A stretch of 64,000 bases of DNA, taken from contig NZ_LYBV02000001.1 of the NCBI RefSeq assembly GCF_001660705.2, positions 124,001 through 188,000 on the forward strand. The letters run 5' to 3'. Both the position numbers and the translations under genes were made by a program. This document shows positions 18,348 to 26,658 of this stretch, piece after piece (position 1 is the stretch's first letter; each line of letters opens with the position of its first letter). The notes below the pieces were generated by a model. The model was not told the origin of the DNA. It saw only the letters and a program-made list of their open reading frames with translations, and ran no database searches. This DNA is from Saccharicrinis aurantiacus. Its GTDB lineage: Bacteria; Bacteroidota; Bacteroidia; Bacteroidales; Marinilabiliaceae.

Positions 18348-18376
18348 AAAGCCCGATTCTTACGAATCGGGCTTTT
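18348..18376. terminator. Intrinsic terminator after purL
   Basis: AAAGCCCGATTC pairs with GAATCGGGCTTT around a TTAC loop, with T residues after it. It lies 50 bp after the purL stop and 84 bp beyond the stop of the convergent sensor kinase, so it may serve both. Confidence 0.85.
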
Positions 18377-18459
18377 GTATTTTATGCTTTTTGAATCTTG
18401 TTAAGTTAATCACAAATGCTTGGAAGGGCAGAAATTAGGGTTCGGTTGATATTTATTAA

Positions 18460-19461
18460 CTACTTTAACTTTTTTGAGCAAACTATAATAAACTTGGTTC
18501 CTAATTTACCATCAGATTCTACTTTAACCTCGCCTTCGTGTTTATCCATTATCTTTTTTACAATTGAAAGTCCTATGCCAGTGCTTTCGTGGATATCTTT
18601 ATGAGCAAGAGTTTGAAATACTTCGAATATCTTTTCGTGATATTTAGAGGGGATTCCAGGGCCATTATCTTCAAAGCTTATCTCGTAAAAATTAGGCTTT
18701 TCTTCACTTGAAATAGTTATCTGGCAAAGTTTTTTGTCGTTATACTCGATGGCATTGTTTAACAAGTTCGATATTAGTTGTGATATCTGTGTTTTATCTC
18801 CATTTATGGTAGGCAAAGTACCTTGAATTTCGAGTTTTACATTATTTAGGTTCTGGTATTTTTCATACTCCTCATGTACCAAAAGGTTAAGGTTAATGGC
18901 TTCAACGGTAATTTTACCAATTTTAGAATAATGTAATATTCCATTAATTAAATTTTCGAGTCGCTCAACTTGTTTTAATAGTGTGTTTAAATGATCCTGA
19001 ACCTCTTCAGTTTGTCCGTCCTCTAAATCTGCTTTTATGAACGATGCTAGGCTATATATTCCCCTGAGTGGAGCTTTTAAATCATGCGAGGTAACGTAAG
19101 CAAAGCGTTCGAGTTCTTTATTTTTTAGTTCGGTATCACTTAAGTTTTGGTTTATTTCTTTAATTTTTTTAAAGCTATCTAGTCCTGAGCTAACCACAAT
19201 AAATACAAAGTGTGAACCCAATAAGAATATTATCCCAGACAGGAACTCGAGTAATTCAGAGCGACCTAAAATAACCAATAGAACAACAAATAGATAACCA
19301 ATAAAAAAAACAAACATGGATATACTCAAGCCTCGCCATTTACCCCTTAGTTTATTTGTGGGTAACATATTAAGGATTCTTTTTGTGCGGTTTGCGCTTA
19401 ATAGCATAATAACTGCACCTACAGAAATAAAAGTTATTGTTATGTAATCGTATAAAGTCAT
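18460..19461 (-). CDS. Membrane sensor histidine kinase (orphan)
   Basis: A 333-aa kinase with three N-terminal TM helices (about 5-22, 44-66 and 72-92) and almost no extracellular domain, so any signal is probably sensed in or at the membrane. A short coiled-coil linker leads to the HisKA domain with the phospho-acceptor in YVTSHDLKAPLRG (His about 126). The HATPase_c domain shows the N box (NNAIEYN), G1 box (DNGPGIP) and G2 box (STGIGLSIVKKIM). No response-regulator gene is next to it. Its ATP-binding domain resembles phytochrome-type kinases common in Bacteroidota. Confidence 0.85.
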   Translation of the reverse strand: MTLYDYITITFISVGAVIMLLSANRTKRILNMLPTNKLRGKWRGLSISMFVFFIGYLFVVLLVILGRSELLEFLSGIIFLLGSHFVFIVVSSGLDSFKKIKEINQNLSDTELKNKELERFAYVTSHDLKAPLRGIYSLASFIKADLEDGQTEEVQDHLNTLLKQVERLENLINGILHYSKIGKITVEAINLNLLVHEEYEKYQNLNNVKLEIQGTLPTINGDKTQISQLISNLLNNAIEYNDKKLCQITISSEEKPNFYEISFEDNGPGIPSKYHEKIFEVFQTLAHKDIHESTGIGLSIVKKIMDKHEGEVKVESDGKLGTKFIIVCSKKLK

Positions 19462-19796
19462 GAAGGGCTATTTTAAAGTAGTTATACTTAATACAAAAAT
19501 GCGAATGTGCCTATTTGTATTACTAAAATAACTATTGCTGAGATATTTATTATGCTTTTTGAAATATTATACCATTAAAATTTTAAAAGCCCTTCTTTTA
19601 TTGAATGTTTTATATTTACTGTATTATACCAAAAACACCACCAAATGATTGGTATAAATTGTTTCTATAAAGCTTCTACTTCTTCATAAAATGTCAATTT
19701 AGCTATGGCTATATTTCTATTTTATTCATTGTAGAATCTATAAATAATTCAATTTCTTATCAATCATTTGATGGTGTTTTTGGTATAAGCATCAAT
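19462..19796. other. Intergenic region holding a long inverted repeat
   Basis: 335 bp without a credible gene, between the orphan kinase start and the response-regulator stop. It is very AT-rich. Its main content is the pair of 28-bp inverted arms annotated separately at 19624-19788. No promoter match to TAnnTTTG was found for the kinase gene. Confidence 0.7.
19624..19788. repeat. MITE-like element with 28-bp terminal inverted repeats
   Basis: The left arm (19624-19651) starts TTATACCAAAAACACC; the right arm (19761-19788) is its reverse complement with a single mismatch in 28. The intervening 109 bp are AT-rich and encode nothing evident. A third partial copy of the tip (TTGGTATAA at 19650-19658) lies inside. 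The right tip is only 8 bp from the response-regulator stop codon, so the structure may also act as its transcript end. No clear target-site duplication was found. Confidence 0.65.
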
Positions 19797-20486
19797 TTAA
19801 TCTTTGTTCACTTTTAATAGATAACCACTTCCGTGGATGTTTACAATTTCTACGTGTTTATCTTCTCGTAGGTATTTTCTCAGCTTGGTTATATAAACAT
19901 CCATGCTACGCGTAGTAAAATAATTATTCTCGCCCCATATTTTGGTAAGGGCTTTTTCACGAGGCATTACTTTATTAATATTCTCGCATAACATTTTTAA
20001 TAAATCGGCTTCTTTGGGTGAGAGTTGTTGCGAGTAGTTTTCAGAACTTAGAGTACGCATTTCGTAGTTAAATTCTAAAAAACCTAATTTGTATACGCTT
20101 TCTTTCGGACTAACTTCTTGATGAGTAGATCTGCTAAGTATGGCATTTATTTTTGCTATAAGTATTTCAGAGTCAAAAGGCTTGGTTATGTAATCATCTG
20201 CTCCAACGCCATACCCCTGTAATACATCCTCTTTTAGTGTTTTTGCGGTTAAAAATATGAGGGGGATATTTTCGTTTATGGTTTTAATTTCTCTTCCAAT
20301 GGTAAAGCCATCAATGTTCGGAAGCATAACATCCAAAATGCAAATATCAAAATAATCGGGCATGTAGGTTTTCATTGCATTAGCGCCATCCTTCACCCAG
20401 GTTACATTGAACCCATTTATTTCGAGGTACGATTTCATAACAGTCCCAAAATTGAGATCGTCTTCTACCATAAATACCTTCTTCAT
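19797..20486 (-). CDS. OmpR/PhoB-family response regulator
   Basis: A 229-aa two-domain regulator. The receiver domain (about 1-120) has the acidic pair (VEDD near residue 8), phospho-acceptor Asp in CILDVMLPNIDGF (about 53), Thr in FLTAK (about 81) and the conserved Lys in DYITKPF (about 103). The C-terminal winged-helix domain (about 130-229) ends with the wing GSGYLLKVNK. It is encoded 11 bp downstream of a sensor kinase, its obvious partner. The pair resembles RprX/RprY of Bacteroides, though identity cannot be proved here. Four TTAAC repeats upstream of the operon are a likely binding site for it. Confidence 0.92.
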   Translation of the reverse strand: MKKVFMVEDDLNFGTVMKSYLEINGFNVTWVKDGANAMKTYMPDYFDICILDVMLPNIDGFTIGREIKTINENIPLIFLTAKTLKEDVLQGYGVGADDYITKPFDSEILIAKINAILSRSTHQEVSPKESVYKLGFLEFNYEMRTLSSENYSQQLSPKEADLLKMLCENINKVMPREKALTKIWGENNYFTTRSMDVYITKLRKYLREDKHVEIVNIHGSGYLLKVNKD

Positions 20487-20497
20487 ATTTCTTAGTT

Positions 20498-22141
20498 TTA
20501 GTTAAGTTGTTTTTCGTTTAGGGGTAAAGTTAAGGTAAATTGACTTCCCTCGCCAAGTTTACTTTTGAGTTTAATATCGCCTTTGTGTTGAAGCATAACT
20601 GCTTTTACGTAGCTTAAGCCAAGGCCAAATCCTTTTACATTGTGTATGTTGCCTTTTGTTGCTCTAAAAAACTTATCAAAAGCTTTGGCTTGCTGTTCTT
20701 TACTCATTCCAATGCCATTGTCTTTTACGCAAATTTCAATGCTAGTTTTTGTATTTGTAGTACTTACCTCTATATGAGGTTCCTCTTTACAATATTTAAT
20801 AGCATTTTCGAACAAATTAAGCAAAACATTGGTAATATGCACTTCATCAACCAAGCAAGAAGTTTTTGGAGCATTAAAATTTGATAAGATAACCCCTTCT
20901 TTCTCATTCACAAGAAGCGCTATTTTATTAATGGCTTCTTGAATTATTTTATGAATATCAACACTAATAGGGACCAACTGTAAATCTTTTTTTTCTATCA
21001 AAGACATTTGCAGAACACGCTCAACTTGTTTATTCATGCGTTGATTTTCTTCCTTAATAATCCGTATAAACGGAGAAATATTTTCCGGACTGTTCAATAT
21101 TATTGGATTTGCAATATTATCTGCAGCTAAATTAATGGTTGCAATAGGAGTTTTTAGTTCATGAGTCATATTGTTGATAAAGTCCGATTTTATTTCCGAA
21201 ACTTTTTTCTGATCAACAATAGTTTTAAGGGTGAAATAAAAAGTAAGAAGTATAATTACTGTAAGTAAAAAAGAGCCCCCAAATAATAAGGAAAGTGATT
21301 TCATAATAAATCGATCTTTATCGGGGAAGTATATATCGAGAACATAACTATTTTGGCCTCGCATAATATTATCCGGAAAGAGCAAGCAACTAAATAGTTT
21401 TGAACTTTCATCAACCTCATAATATTTAGATGATAAAGTGGTTTTGTTAGATCGGTTATTGGTGTATATACCAAATTCGTAATCTAAATTGACACCTCTA
21501 TTAAATAACTCACTTTTAAGTGTTTTCTGAAGCTCCTTTTTATTTATAAATTTCCGTTTATCCGATTTTTGCATATGAAGCTCATAATTAAACTGATTAA
21601 AAAGCGTCATGGCATTTATCGTTCCGTTTTGAATGTGATTGATAATTTGGTTTAATGAATCTGTTAAATGATTCATAGCCTTTTCAATCTCATACATATT
21701 AGCACCGTTTTGAGGATCTAAAGTATTTCGTGATATCTGATATTTTCGGCTAATGCCATTCTCGGTAATATTTGCTTGTGCCGAGAATATACCATACGGA
21801 TTGTGCTCCATTATTTTTACAACGCCCGTATTAGTAGCTTGTTTGTTGTTTTGAGTGGCTGTACTAGGAAAATATGGAACCGTGTAGCTTCTACTATTTT
21901 TTGCAGTATCAATACTCAATGAAACCTGATTATTTGGCGCATATTGATTCAAGAAATAATTAGCGGCTTGGTTTCTTTGAAGTTTATATACGGTTTGATT
22001 TAAAGCATCAAATACCGAAGCATTAAATTTCTCAGTTTGTACGTTAATTGCGTTGCTTACCCAAATGTACTGTAGTGCAATAATCCCAAACAGAGAAATG
22101 CACATTAATGTTACTAAACCAACTAAAGTTCTTTTTTGCAT
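20498..22141 (-). CDS. Sensor histidine kinase, RprX-like
   Basis: A 547-aa kinase with a first TM at about 8-28, a long extracytoplasmic sensor domain (about 29-280) of no recognised fold, and a second TM at about 283-305. The HisKA domain follows, with FINNMTHELKTPIATI (His about 326). The HATPase_c domain has NAIKYC, DNGIGMS and FGLGLSYVKAVM. FDKFFRATKGN before the G2 box is typical of the Bacteroidota RprX-type kinases. It is first in an operon with the response regulator 11 bp downstream. The promoter has TATATTTG 27 bp upstream and TTG at 17-nt spacing, and tandem TTAAC repeats sit just behind the -33 region. Confidence 0.92.
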   Translation of the reverse strand: MQKRTLVGLVTLMCISLFGIIALQYIWVSNAINVQTEKFNASVFDALNQTVYKLQRNQAANYFLNQYAPNNQVSLSIDTAKNSRSYTVPYFPSTATQNNKQATNTGVVKIMEHNPYGIFSAQANITENGISRKYQISRNTLDPQNGANMYEIEKAMNHLTDSLNQIINHIQNGTINAMTLFNQFNYELHMQKSDKRKFINKKELQKTLKSELFNRGVNLDYEFGIYTNNRSNKTTLSSKYYEVDESSKLFSCLLFPDNIMRGQNSYVLDIYFPDKDRFIMKSLSLLFGGSFLLTVIILLTFYFTLKTIVDQKKVSEIKSDFINNMTHELKTPIATINLAADNIANPIILNSPENISPFIRIIKEENQRMNKQVERVLQMSLIEKKDLQLVPISVDIHKIIQEAINKIALLVNEKEGVILSNFNAPKTSCLVDEVHITNVLLNLFENAIKYCKEEPHIEVSTTNTKTSIEICVKDNGIGMSKEQQAKAFDKFFRATKGNIHNVKGFGLGLSYVKAVMLQHKGDIKLKSKLGEGSQFTLTLPLNEKQLN

Positions 22142-22167
22142 ATTGTAGATTAACCTTTATACCTATA

Positions 22168-22175
22168 CAAATATA
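22168..22175 (-). promoter_or_regulatory. -7 promoter element of the kinase/regulator operon
   Basis: On the minus strand TATATTTG (22175-22168) lies 27 bp before the kinase ATG, with a TTG 17 nt further upstream, within the TTG-N17-23-TAnnTTTG pattern reported for flavobacteria. Confidence 0.65.
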
Positions 22176-22202
22176 GAGTTTTATAATGCCTGCAATTACA
22201 CT

Positions 22203-22239
22203 TTAACTAATCCTTAACTCACTTTAACCCGCCCTTAAC
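22203..22239. promoter_or_regulatory. Tandem TTAAC operator (four direct repeats)
   Basis: TTAAC occurs at 22203, 22214, 22224 and 22235, with start-to-start spacing of 11, 10 and 11 bp, about one helical turn. Read on the operon strand these are GTTAA repeats ending a few bp upstream of the -33 TTG. Tandem direct repeats on one DNA face are the standard target of OmpR/PhoB-type dimers, so autoregulation by the adjacent regulator is the simplest inference. Confidence 0.6.
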
Positions 22240-22261
22240 CCTGTACTATTTATAAGATGCA

Positions 22262-22356
22262 TACTTTTACAATGACAATAAAACAAGGGTTAATTTTCAT
22301 AGTGTAGTGTAAAATAGTAGAAGAACATGAATTTGCTTGCAAGTTCATGTTTTTTT
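22262..22356 (+). ncRNA. Candidate small RNA ending in an orphan terminator
   Basis: A hairpin at 22323-22350 (AACATGAA / TTCATGTT, extendable inward with one G-T pair) is followed by six T residues on the plus strand only. No plus-strand gene precedes it. TACTTTTA at 22262-22269 is one base off the TAnnTTTG element and would give an RNA of about 80 nt. The region between contains no convincing ORF. This is speculative and based only on promoter-like and terminator-like sequences. Confidence 0.25.
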
Positions 22357-22399
22357 ATGCCTAATTTTTAAATTAATGTAATGTTGGCCGTTGATGTGC

Positions 22400-22948
22400 T
22401 TAGTTCATTACTCGATCTTTTACTTTAATGGCAGGATTACCTCGATAAATTGAAAAAGCTTCAAGATTATTGGAGGCCACAGAATTAATTGCCAATACCG
22501 AATGTGTTTTGCAATGTGTGTTAGCTGTTACAATAGATTTTGCGCCTATCCATACGCCATCTTCCAGGGTAATGGGACCGATCATTAAGTCAAAGGTTTC
22601 TTTAGTGTAATTATGGTTTCCGCAGAGTAAAAGAACACCTTGTGATAAGCAACAATTAGCACCAATCTTCACTGTATCTAAATTATCTATCCACACCTGT
22701 TCTCCTATCCAAGTATTTTCACCAATTGAAAGTTTCCAAGGGTATTTAATATTCACACTGGGTTTAATTACTACACCTTTGCCTATGTGCGCCCCAAAAC
22801 ACTTTAGCAGAAATACTTTTATACCCGATATCGGAATTAATGAATGATTGAATACCAAGGCATTTGTCCAATACCAAAGGGTACGCATAATAATGTTTCC
22901 GGGTTTATACCAACTATTATTGTATTTCGATAAATCGGTTCTTTTCAT
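22400..22948 (-). CDS. Hexapeptide-repeat acetyltransferase, WcaF/colanic-acid type
   Basis: A 182-aa left-handed beta-helix acyltransferase that would acetylate a sugar of a surface polysaccharide. Hexapeptide turns begin at about residue 50 (IGKGVVIKPSVNIKY) and continue through IGENTWIGEQVWI, CLSQGVLLLCGNHNYT (with the catalytic His in GNHNY) and LEDGVWIGAKSIVTAN. The N-terminal part (ALVFNHSLIPISGIKVFLLKCFGA) is typical of the putative colanic-acid acetyltransferase WcaF group. The start codon overlaps the stop of the EamA gene upstream by 1 nt (TAATG), so the two are translationally coupled. Confidence 0.8.
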   Translation of the reverse strand: MKRTDLSKYNNSWYKPGNIIMRTLWYWTNALVFNHSLIPISGIKVFLLKCFGAHIGKGVVIKPSVNIKYPWKLSIGENTWIGEQVWIDNLDTVKIGANCCLSQGVLLLCGNHNYTKETFDLMIGPITLEDGVWIGAKSIVTANTHCKTHSVLAINSVASNNLEAFSIYRGNPAIKVKDRVMN

Positions 22949-23844
22949 TATTTAGTTCCAAAAATGAGTAATGTGATACCAATAAGTATACCTAATAAAT
23001 AAAGCGCTTTTACTTTAATGTTCTTTTCATTAAAGAAGATGGCGGCAAATGTAAACGCTATAATAACACCTCCTCTGCGTAAAGCTGATATTACTGAAAT
23101 CATACTATCAGGAATGTGTAAAGCATAAAAATAGAAAAAATCAGCTATTATTAAGAAAATACCAATTAATGGGATGCTCCATCTCCACTTGAAGGGGGTA
23201 GTTTTGCCTTTTTGAGGTAACCAAATAATTAGTACAATAGGAATCATAAGGGCTACTTGGTAGAACGTAAAATAGCACTGTACGGCCATTCGGTTAATTT
23301 TTTGAAGTAAAAATTTATCGTATAAACCACTTACAGCACCTAATAAGGTTCCTATTATTATAAATAAAATCCATTTGTTACGTTTAAAATTGATGCCTTC
23401 TGTTTTACCTGCTATAGAGAAAAGGTAAAAGAACCCCAGAGTTATAATAATACCTATCCACTGAAGTGGACTTAGGCGTTCATTAAAAATAATGATTGCT
23501 CCTATCAAAGTCCATAAAGGCCCTGTAGCTCTTATTGGTGCTACAATGGTAAGGGGTAAGTGTTTTAATGCAAAAAATGAAAAACTCCATGATCCAACCA
23601 CAATCACTGATTTTAGTAATAGCATTAAATGCTCAGTGGTACTTATTGTGGGAATATAAAATAAACTAGATTCGTTTAACAAACCAGATTTGGAAAAATA
23701 TAAAAGTGGGATAAATAGGAGCGAACTGCTTATTGAGCTGAATAATAATATGGGAAATACAGCATTATTATTTAATGATACTTTTTTTACTACATCGTAT
23801 ACACCTAAAAACAGCGCTGATACTAAGGCTAAGATCCACCACAT
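22948..23844 (-). CDS. EamA (DMT) family transporter
   Basis: A 298-aa inner-membrane protein with ten predicted TM helices in two EamA repeats. Each repeat has the APIRATGPLWTLIGAI / SALRRGGVIIAFTFAA type motif and a following FNE(R/K) turn. Members export metabolites or act as nucleotide-sugar or lipid-sugar flippases; the direction and substrate are unknown. It is the first gene of a two-gene unit with the WcaF-like acetyltransferase, hinting at a glycan-precursor role, but that is inference. A TAGTTTTG promoter element lies 36 bp upstream. Confidence 0.85.
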   Translation of the reverse strand: MWWILALVSALFLGVYDVVKKVSLNNNAVFPILLFSSISSSLLFIPLLYFSKSGLLNESSLFYIPTISTTEHLMLLLKSVIVVGSWSFSFFALKHLPLTIVAPIRATGPLWTLIGAIIIFNERLSPLQWIGIIITLGFFYLFSIAGKTEGINFKRNKWILFIIIGTLLGAVSGLYDKFLLQKINRMAVQCYFTFYQVALMIPIVLIIWLPQKGKTTPFKWRWSIPLIGIFLIIADFFYFYALHIPDSMISVISALRRGGVIIAFTFAAIFFNEKNIKVKALYLLGILIGITLLIFGTK

Positions 23845-23879
23845 TATAAATAATAGTTCTAATTAGTTTAATTCTGCTG

Positions 23880-23887
23880 CAAAACTA
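23880..23887 (-). promoter_or_regulatory. -7 promoter element of the EamA gene
   Basis: Minus-strand TAGTTTTG (23887-23880) matches TAnnTTTG, 36 bp before the EamA ATG. It lies in the 135-bp divergent gap shared with the hydantoinase-like gene. Confidence 0.45.
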
Positions 23888-23979
23888 TTAATTAGATTGA
23901 GTGCACGAAAGTAAATAGAGTTATTGTTTTGTATAAAGATGTGAAAACGCTAAATTGAGTTGTCTAAGAATATCTATAT

Positions 23980-25323
23980 ATGAACTATCTGCTATTAAAA
24001 AACGGTTTTGTTGTTAGTCCTCATTCTATTAAAAAGGAAGATATTTTGGTAGGTGGTAATAAAATATTAGAAATTGCCCCTAGTTTAAAACGACCAACTT
24101 CAGAAACGCCGGTTATTGATGCATCAGATAAATACATAATGCCTGGTATTATAGATATCAATAGAAGTTTTCTCGAACTTATCAAATGTCAATCAGATAC
24201 TGAAGAAATCTTAAGGTTGAATCAAGCACAGATGTATAATGGAACAACCATGATGATTGATTCAATTGAAGATAATCCTAAAAAAGATTACCAAAAAAAT
24301 ATTGAAGCAGCTAAAAAACGTGGTAGCCAGAATAGTATTGATTTTAGTTTTCATTTAAAGTTTAATAAGCTCAAAAACATAACAACAGATATTATTGATA
24401 ATAGTTACTTGCACGAAGGTATAAGTAGTTTAACCATAAACATAGGTAGCCTTTATGCAGTTTCTGAAGAAGTTATACAAAATATACTATCTGGTATTTT
24501 AAATAACGACCTTTTGTTGGTTTGCGATTTAAGTATCAACCACAAAAAAGAAGAGAAGTCTTCAGAGTTATACAGTACTAAAACCATTGAGGATCATTTT
24601 CAAACATTGAATATGCTTATCAATGTAGGTGTTTCATATGGTTGCTCAATAATGTTTACCAATATATTATTTGTAGAAGAGTATAACCTTATTTACGGAG
24701 GTATTGAGCGAAAAGCAGATTTTTATGGAAGTTTAATTCTTCCATTCAATATCGGAGAAACTCAAAAAGTAAATGGCCTTTCAAATAGAAATTATCTATT
24801 TAAAGACGCAACTAATAAGTTAACATTTCTGAGTGAAGAGGCTGTTTGGCAAATTATAAACTCAAATAGATTTATAATTGCTAGTCCTCCATTTAATTTA
24901 CAAAGCTCTAATGATGTTTCGAGCGAGTTGGTTTACAATAGGCCAGATAGGTATCATTATTTAAGAAATTATCAAAGTGTTCTTTTTACTTCTGGGGTTA
25001 ATCAAAAGCAAATTAGTATACAAAAGTTGAGTAATATTACTTCAACTCTGCCTGCAAAACTTATGGGTGTATATCCTCAAAAAGGTATTTTAGCAATTGG
25101 ATCAGATGCAGATATAGTGGTTTGGAATCCTGATTTCGATAGGAATTTATATTGTACCTTGCCATCAGCAGAAGCAAATCATAATGAATACAAATTAAAA
25201 GGTAGGTGCGATTTCGTATTTTTAAAAGGACAAATGGTATACAATGGTGAACTTTTCGACTCACGTAAAACTTCGGGGAGTTTTATTTTCCGAACGTCCT
25301 TAGAGCCTCTAAATTTGGAATAA
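23980..25323 (+). CDS. Hydantoinase/dihydroorotase-like protein lacking metal ligands
   Basis: A 447-aa protein of the cyclic amidohydrolase fold. The N-terminal beta-sandwich strand (LLLKNGFVVSPHSIKKEDILVG) and the C-terminal LPAKLMGVYPQKGILAIGSDADIVVWNP are clearly of the D-hydantoinase/dihydropyrimidinase type. The active site is not: the usual PGxIDxHxH is PGIIDINRS (His61 and His63 equivalents are Asn and Ser), the position of the carboxylated Lys is not Lys, and the GTDHxP aspartate/histidine region is FTSGVNQ. It is therefore probably a non-catalytic paralogue, comparable in principle to CRMP proteins. The frame is intact. A small outer-membrane protein gene follows after 34 bp. Confidence 0.75.
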   Translation: MNYLLLKNGFVVSPHSIKKEDILVGGNKILEIAPSLKRPTSETPVIDASDKYIMPGIIDINRSFLELIKCQSDTEEILRLNQAQMYNGTTMMIDSIEDNPKKDYQKNIEAAKKRGSQNSIDFSFHLKFNKLKNITTDIIDNSYLHEGISSLTINIGSLYAVSEEVIQNILSGILNNDLLLVCDLSINHKKEEKSSELYSTKTIEDHFQTLNMLINVGVSYGCSIMFTNILFVEEYNLIYGGIERKADFYGSLILPFNIGETQKVNGLSNRNYLFKDATNKLTFLSEEAVWQIINSNRFIIASPPFNLQSSNDVSSELVYNRPDRYHYLRNYQSVLFTSGVNQKQISIQKLSNITSTLPAKLMGVYPQKGILAIGSDADIVVWNPDFDRNLYCTLPSAEANHNEYKLKGRCDFVFLKGQMVYNGELFDSRKTSGSFIFRTSLEPLNLE

Positions 25324-25357
25324 TTATTGTTATCTAAGTCTACTAAAATGTAGTATT

Positions 25358-25948
25358 ATGCGTATTCTTCTCCTTTTATTTGCCATTGTTTCAACATCTT
25401 TTTGCGTTAAAGCACAAGATAATATTGCAATGCAGAATATTGATCATGGTAGCGATATTATGCTTCAACTAGATTCTTTGGAACTAGTTTATAATATACA
25501 ACCCAAAGTGAGTTATGAATTGGGTACAAGTGCTTTTACTAATTTCGATGGTTTTTACGGATTCAATACTTATGTATCTCCGCATATGGTATTTCAGCCA
25601 AGTAAAAAGTGGATTGTAGACGGAGGGGTTTATTTGGGCAGAACGCAGGCTTTTAATGTGCCATACTACAACAATACAAGTGCGGATCAAACTATAATAG
25701 ACATGGGGGTTTATGCCAGAGGAACCTATTTGGTTAACGATAAGCTTTATGTAGGAGGAGCAGGATATATGAATTATGCAAATGTAGAAACATCGTTACC
25801 AAATGATAGAAGAAATGCCTATAACAATATAACCGGAGAAACCTTTGTGGGATATAAATTCTCTGATTCATTTCGTGTTGAAGCAGGATTTAGCATAAGT
25901 AATTATAATACTAATAACCCTGCATTTATGAATCAAAGAAACTTTTAA
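25358..25948 (+). CDS. Exported beta-barrel-like protein, function unknown
   Basis: 196 aa with a signal peptide (about 1-19, ending VKAQ). The mature part has alternating aromatic/glycine strands (KVSYELGTSAFTNFDGFYGF, GVYLGRTQAF, GVYARGTYLV, VGGAGYMNYANV, GFSISNYNT), consistent with a small outer-membrane barrel, but it does not end in the usual aromatic-rich strand (it ends MNQRNF). It begins 34 bp after the hydantoinase-like gene and is likely co-transcribed. Its stop codon directly abuts that of the convergent downstream gene, with no room for a terminator. Family not recognised. Confidence 0.55.
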   Translation: MRILLLLFAIVSTSFCVKAQDNIAMQNIDHGSDIMLQLDSLELVYNIQPKVSYELGTSAFTNFDGFYGFNTYVSPHMVFQPSKKWIVDGGVYLGRTQAFNVPYYNNTSADQTIIDMGVYARGTYLVNDKLYVGGAGYMNYANVETSLPNDRRNAYNNITGETFVGYKFSDSFRVEAGFSISNYNTNNPAFMNQRNF

Positions 25949-26431
25949 TTATTCTTCGTCTCTGTAATTATCTCTATTTTTTATATTGACTACGAATGAT
26001 GCGTGGTGCATTTTCACATATTGATCTAACAGTCTAAAACCATCTCCGCTTAAATTTATAATTGAGGGATAAAACTCAACAATTAATTCTTTGGCTTTGG
26101 CATGACTTAGCTCGATGAATTCAGAAACTCCTTCAAGAGCTTTAATCTTTTTTACCACCCTTTCTACTCCTATTAGTTCTTCCTTTTTTCTGTAATCAGG
26201 ATAGTTATTATCCTTATCGAGTACTGATTCAGAGGTGGAAATAATTTGATTTGCAAAGGTCTCAATAATTTCTTCAGCAATATCATCTTCTTTACTATTA
26301 GGGTGATACTTATGAAACAACATAAGCATCTCTAATTTAAATTTAGTTCTAAATTTAGCATAAAACTCATCTGTAGCTTCAAATGCTTTTAGTAGTTCTC
26401 GAATCTTATCTTCTTTATTAAATTGCTTCAT
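25949..26431 (-). CDS. Hypothetical alpha-helical cytoplasmic protein
   Basis: 160 aa, highly charged, with no signal peptide or TM segment, and predicted almost entirely helical (KEDKIRELLKAFEATDEFY, DDIAEEIIETFANQ, VERVVKKIKALEGVSEFIEL). No family is recognised and no catalytic motif is seen. Codon use resembles its neighbours. It is transcribed towards the exported-protein gene, and the two stop codons are immediately adjacent (25946-25948 and 25949-25951). Confidence 0.55.
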   Translation of the reverse strand: MKQFNKEDKIRELLKAFEATDEFYAKFRTKFKLEMLMLFHKYHPNSKEDDIAEEIIETFANQIISTSESVLDKDNNYPDYRKKEELIGVERVVKKIKALEGVSEFIELSHAKAKELIVEFYPSIINLSGDGFRLLDQYVKMHHASFVVNIKNRDNYRDEE

Positions 26432-26658
26432 GACGTATTCTAATTCAAATGATTATTACCTATAAAGGTCTGAATATTAGAAAAGTTTAGTTTGATTCCA
26501 TTCAATTTACGTCAATTTTATTTATCAGTCTACATTTTTGTCGAAAAATAGGTAATTATGTTTCCATTCTGTAGGAAATACTTAGTGATAATATGTCCAT
26601 CTGCTTGATTAGTATTGGATTGTATTGTTTGGCATAGGTTTTATAACACACCCTAAGT

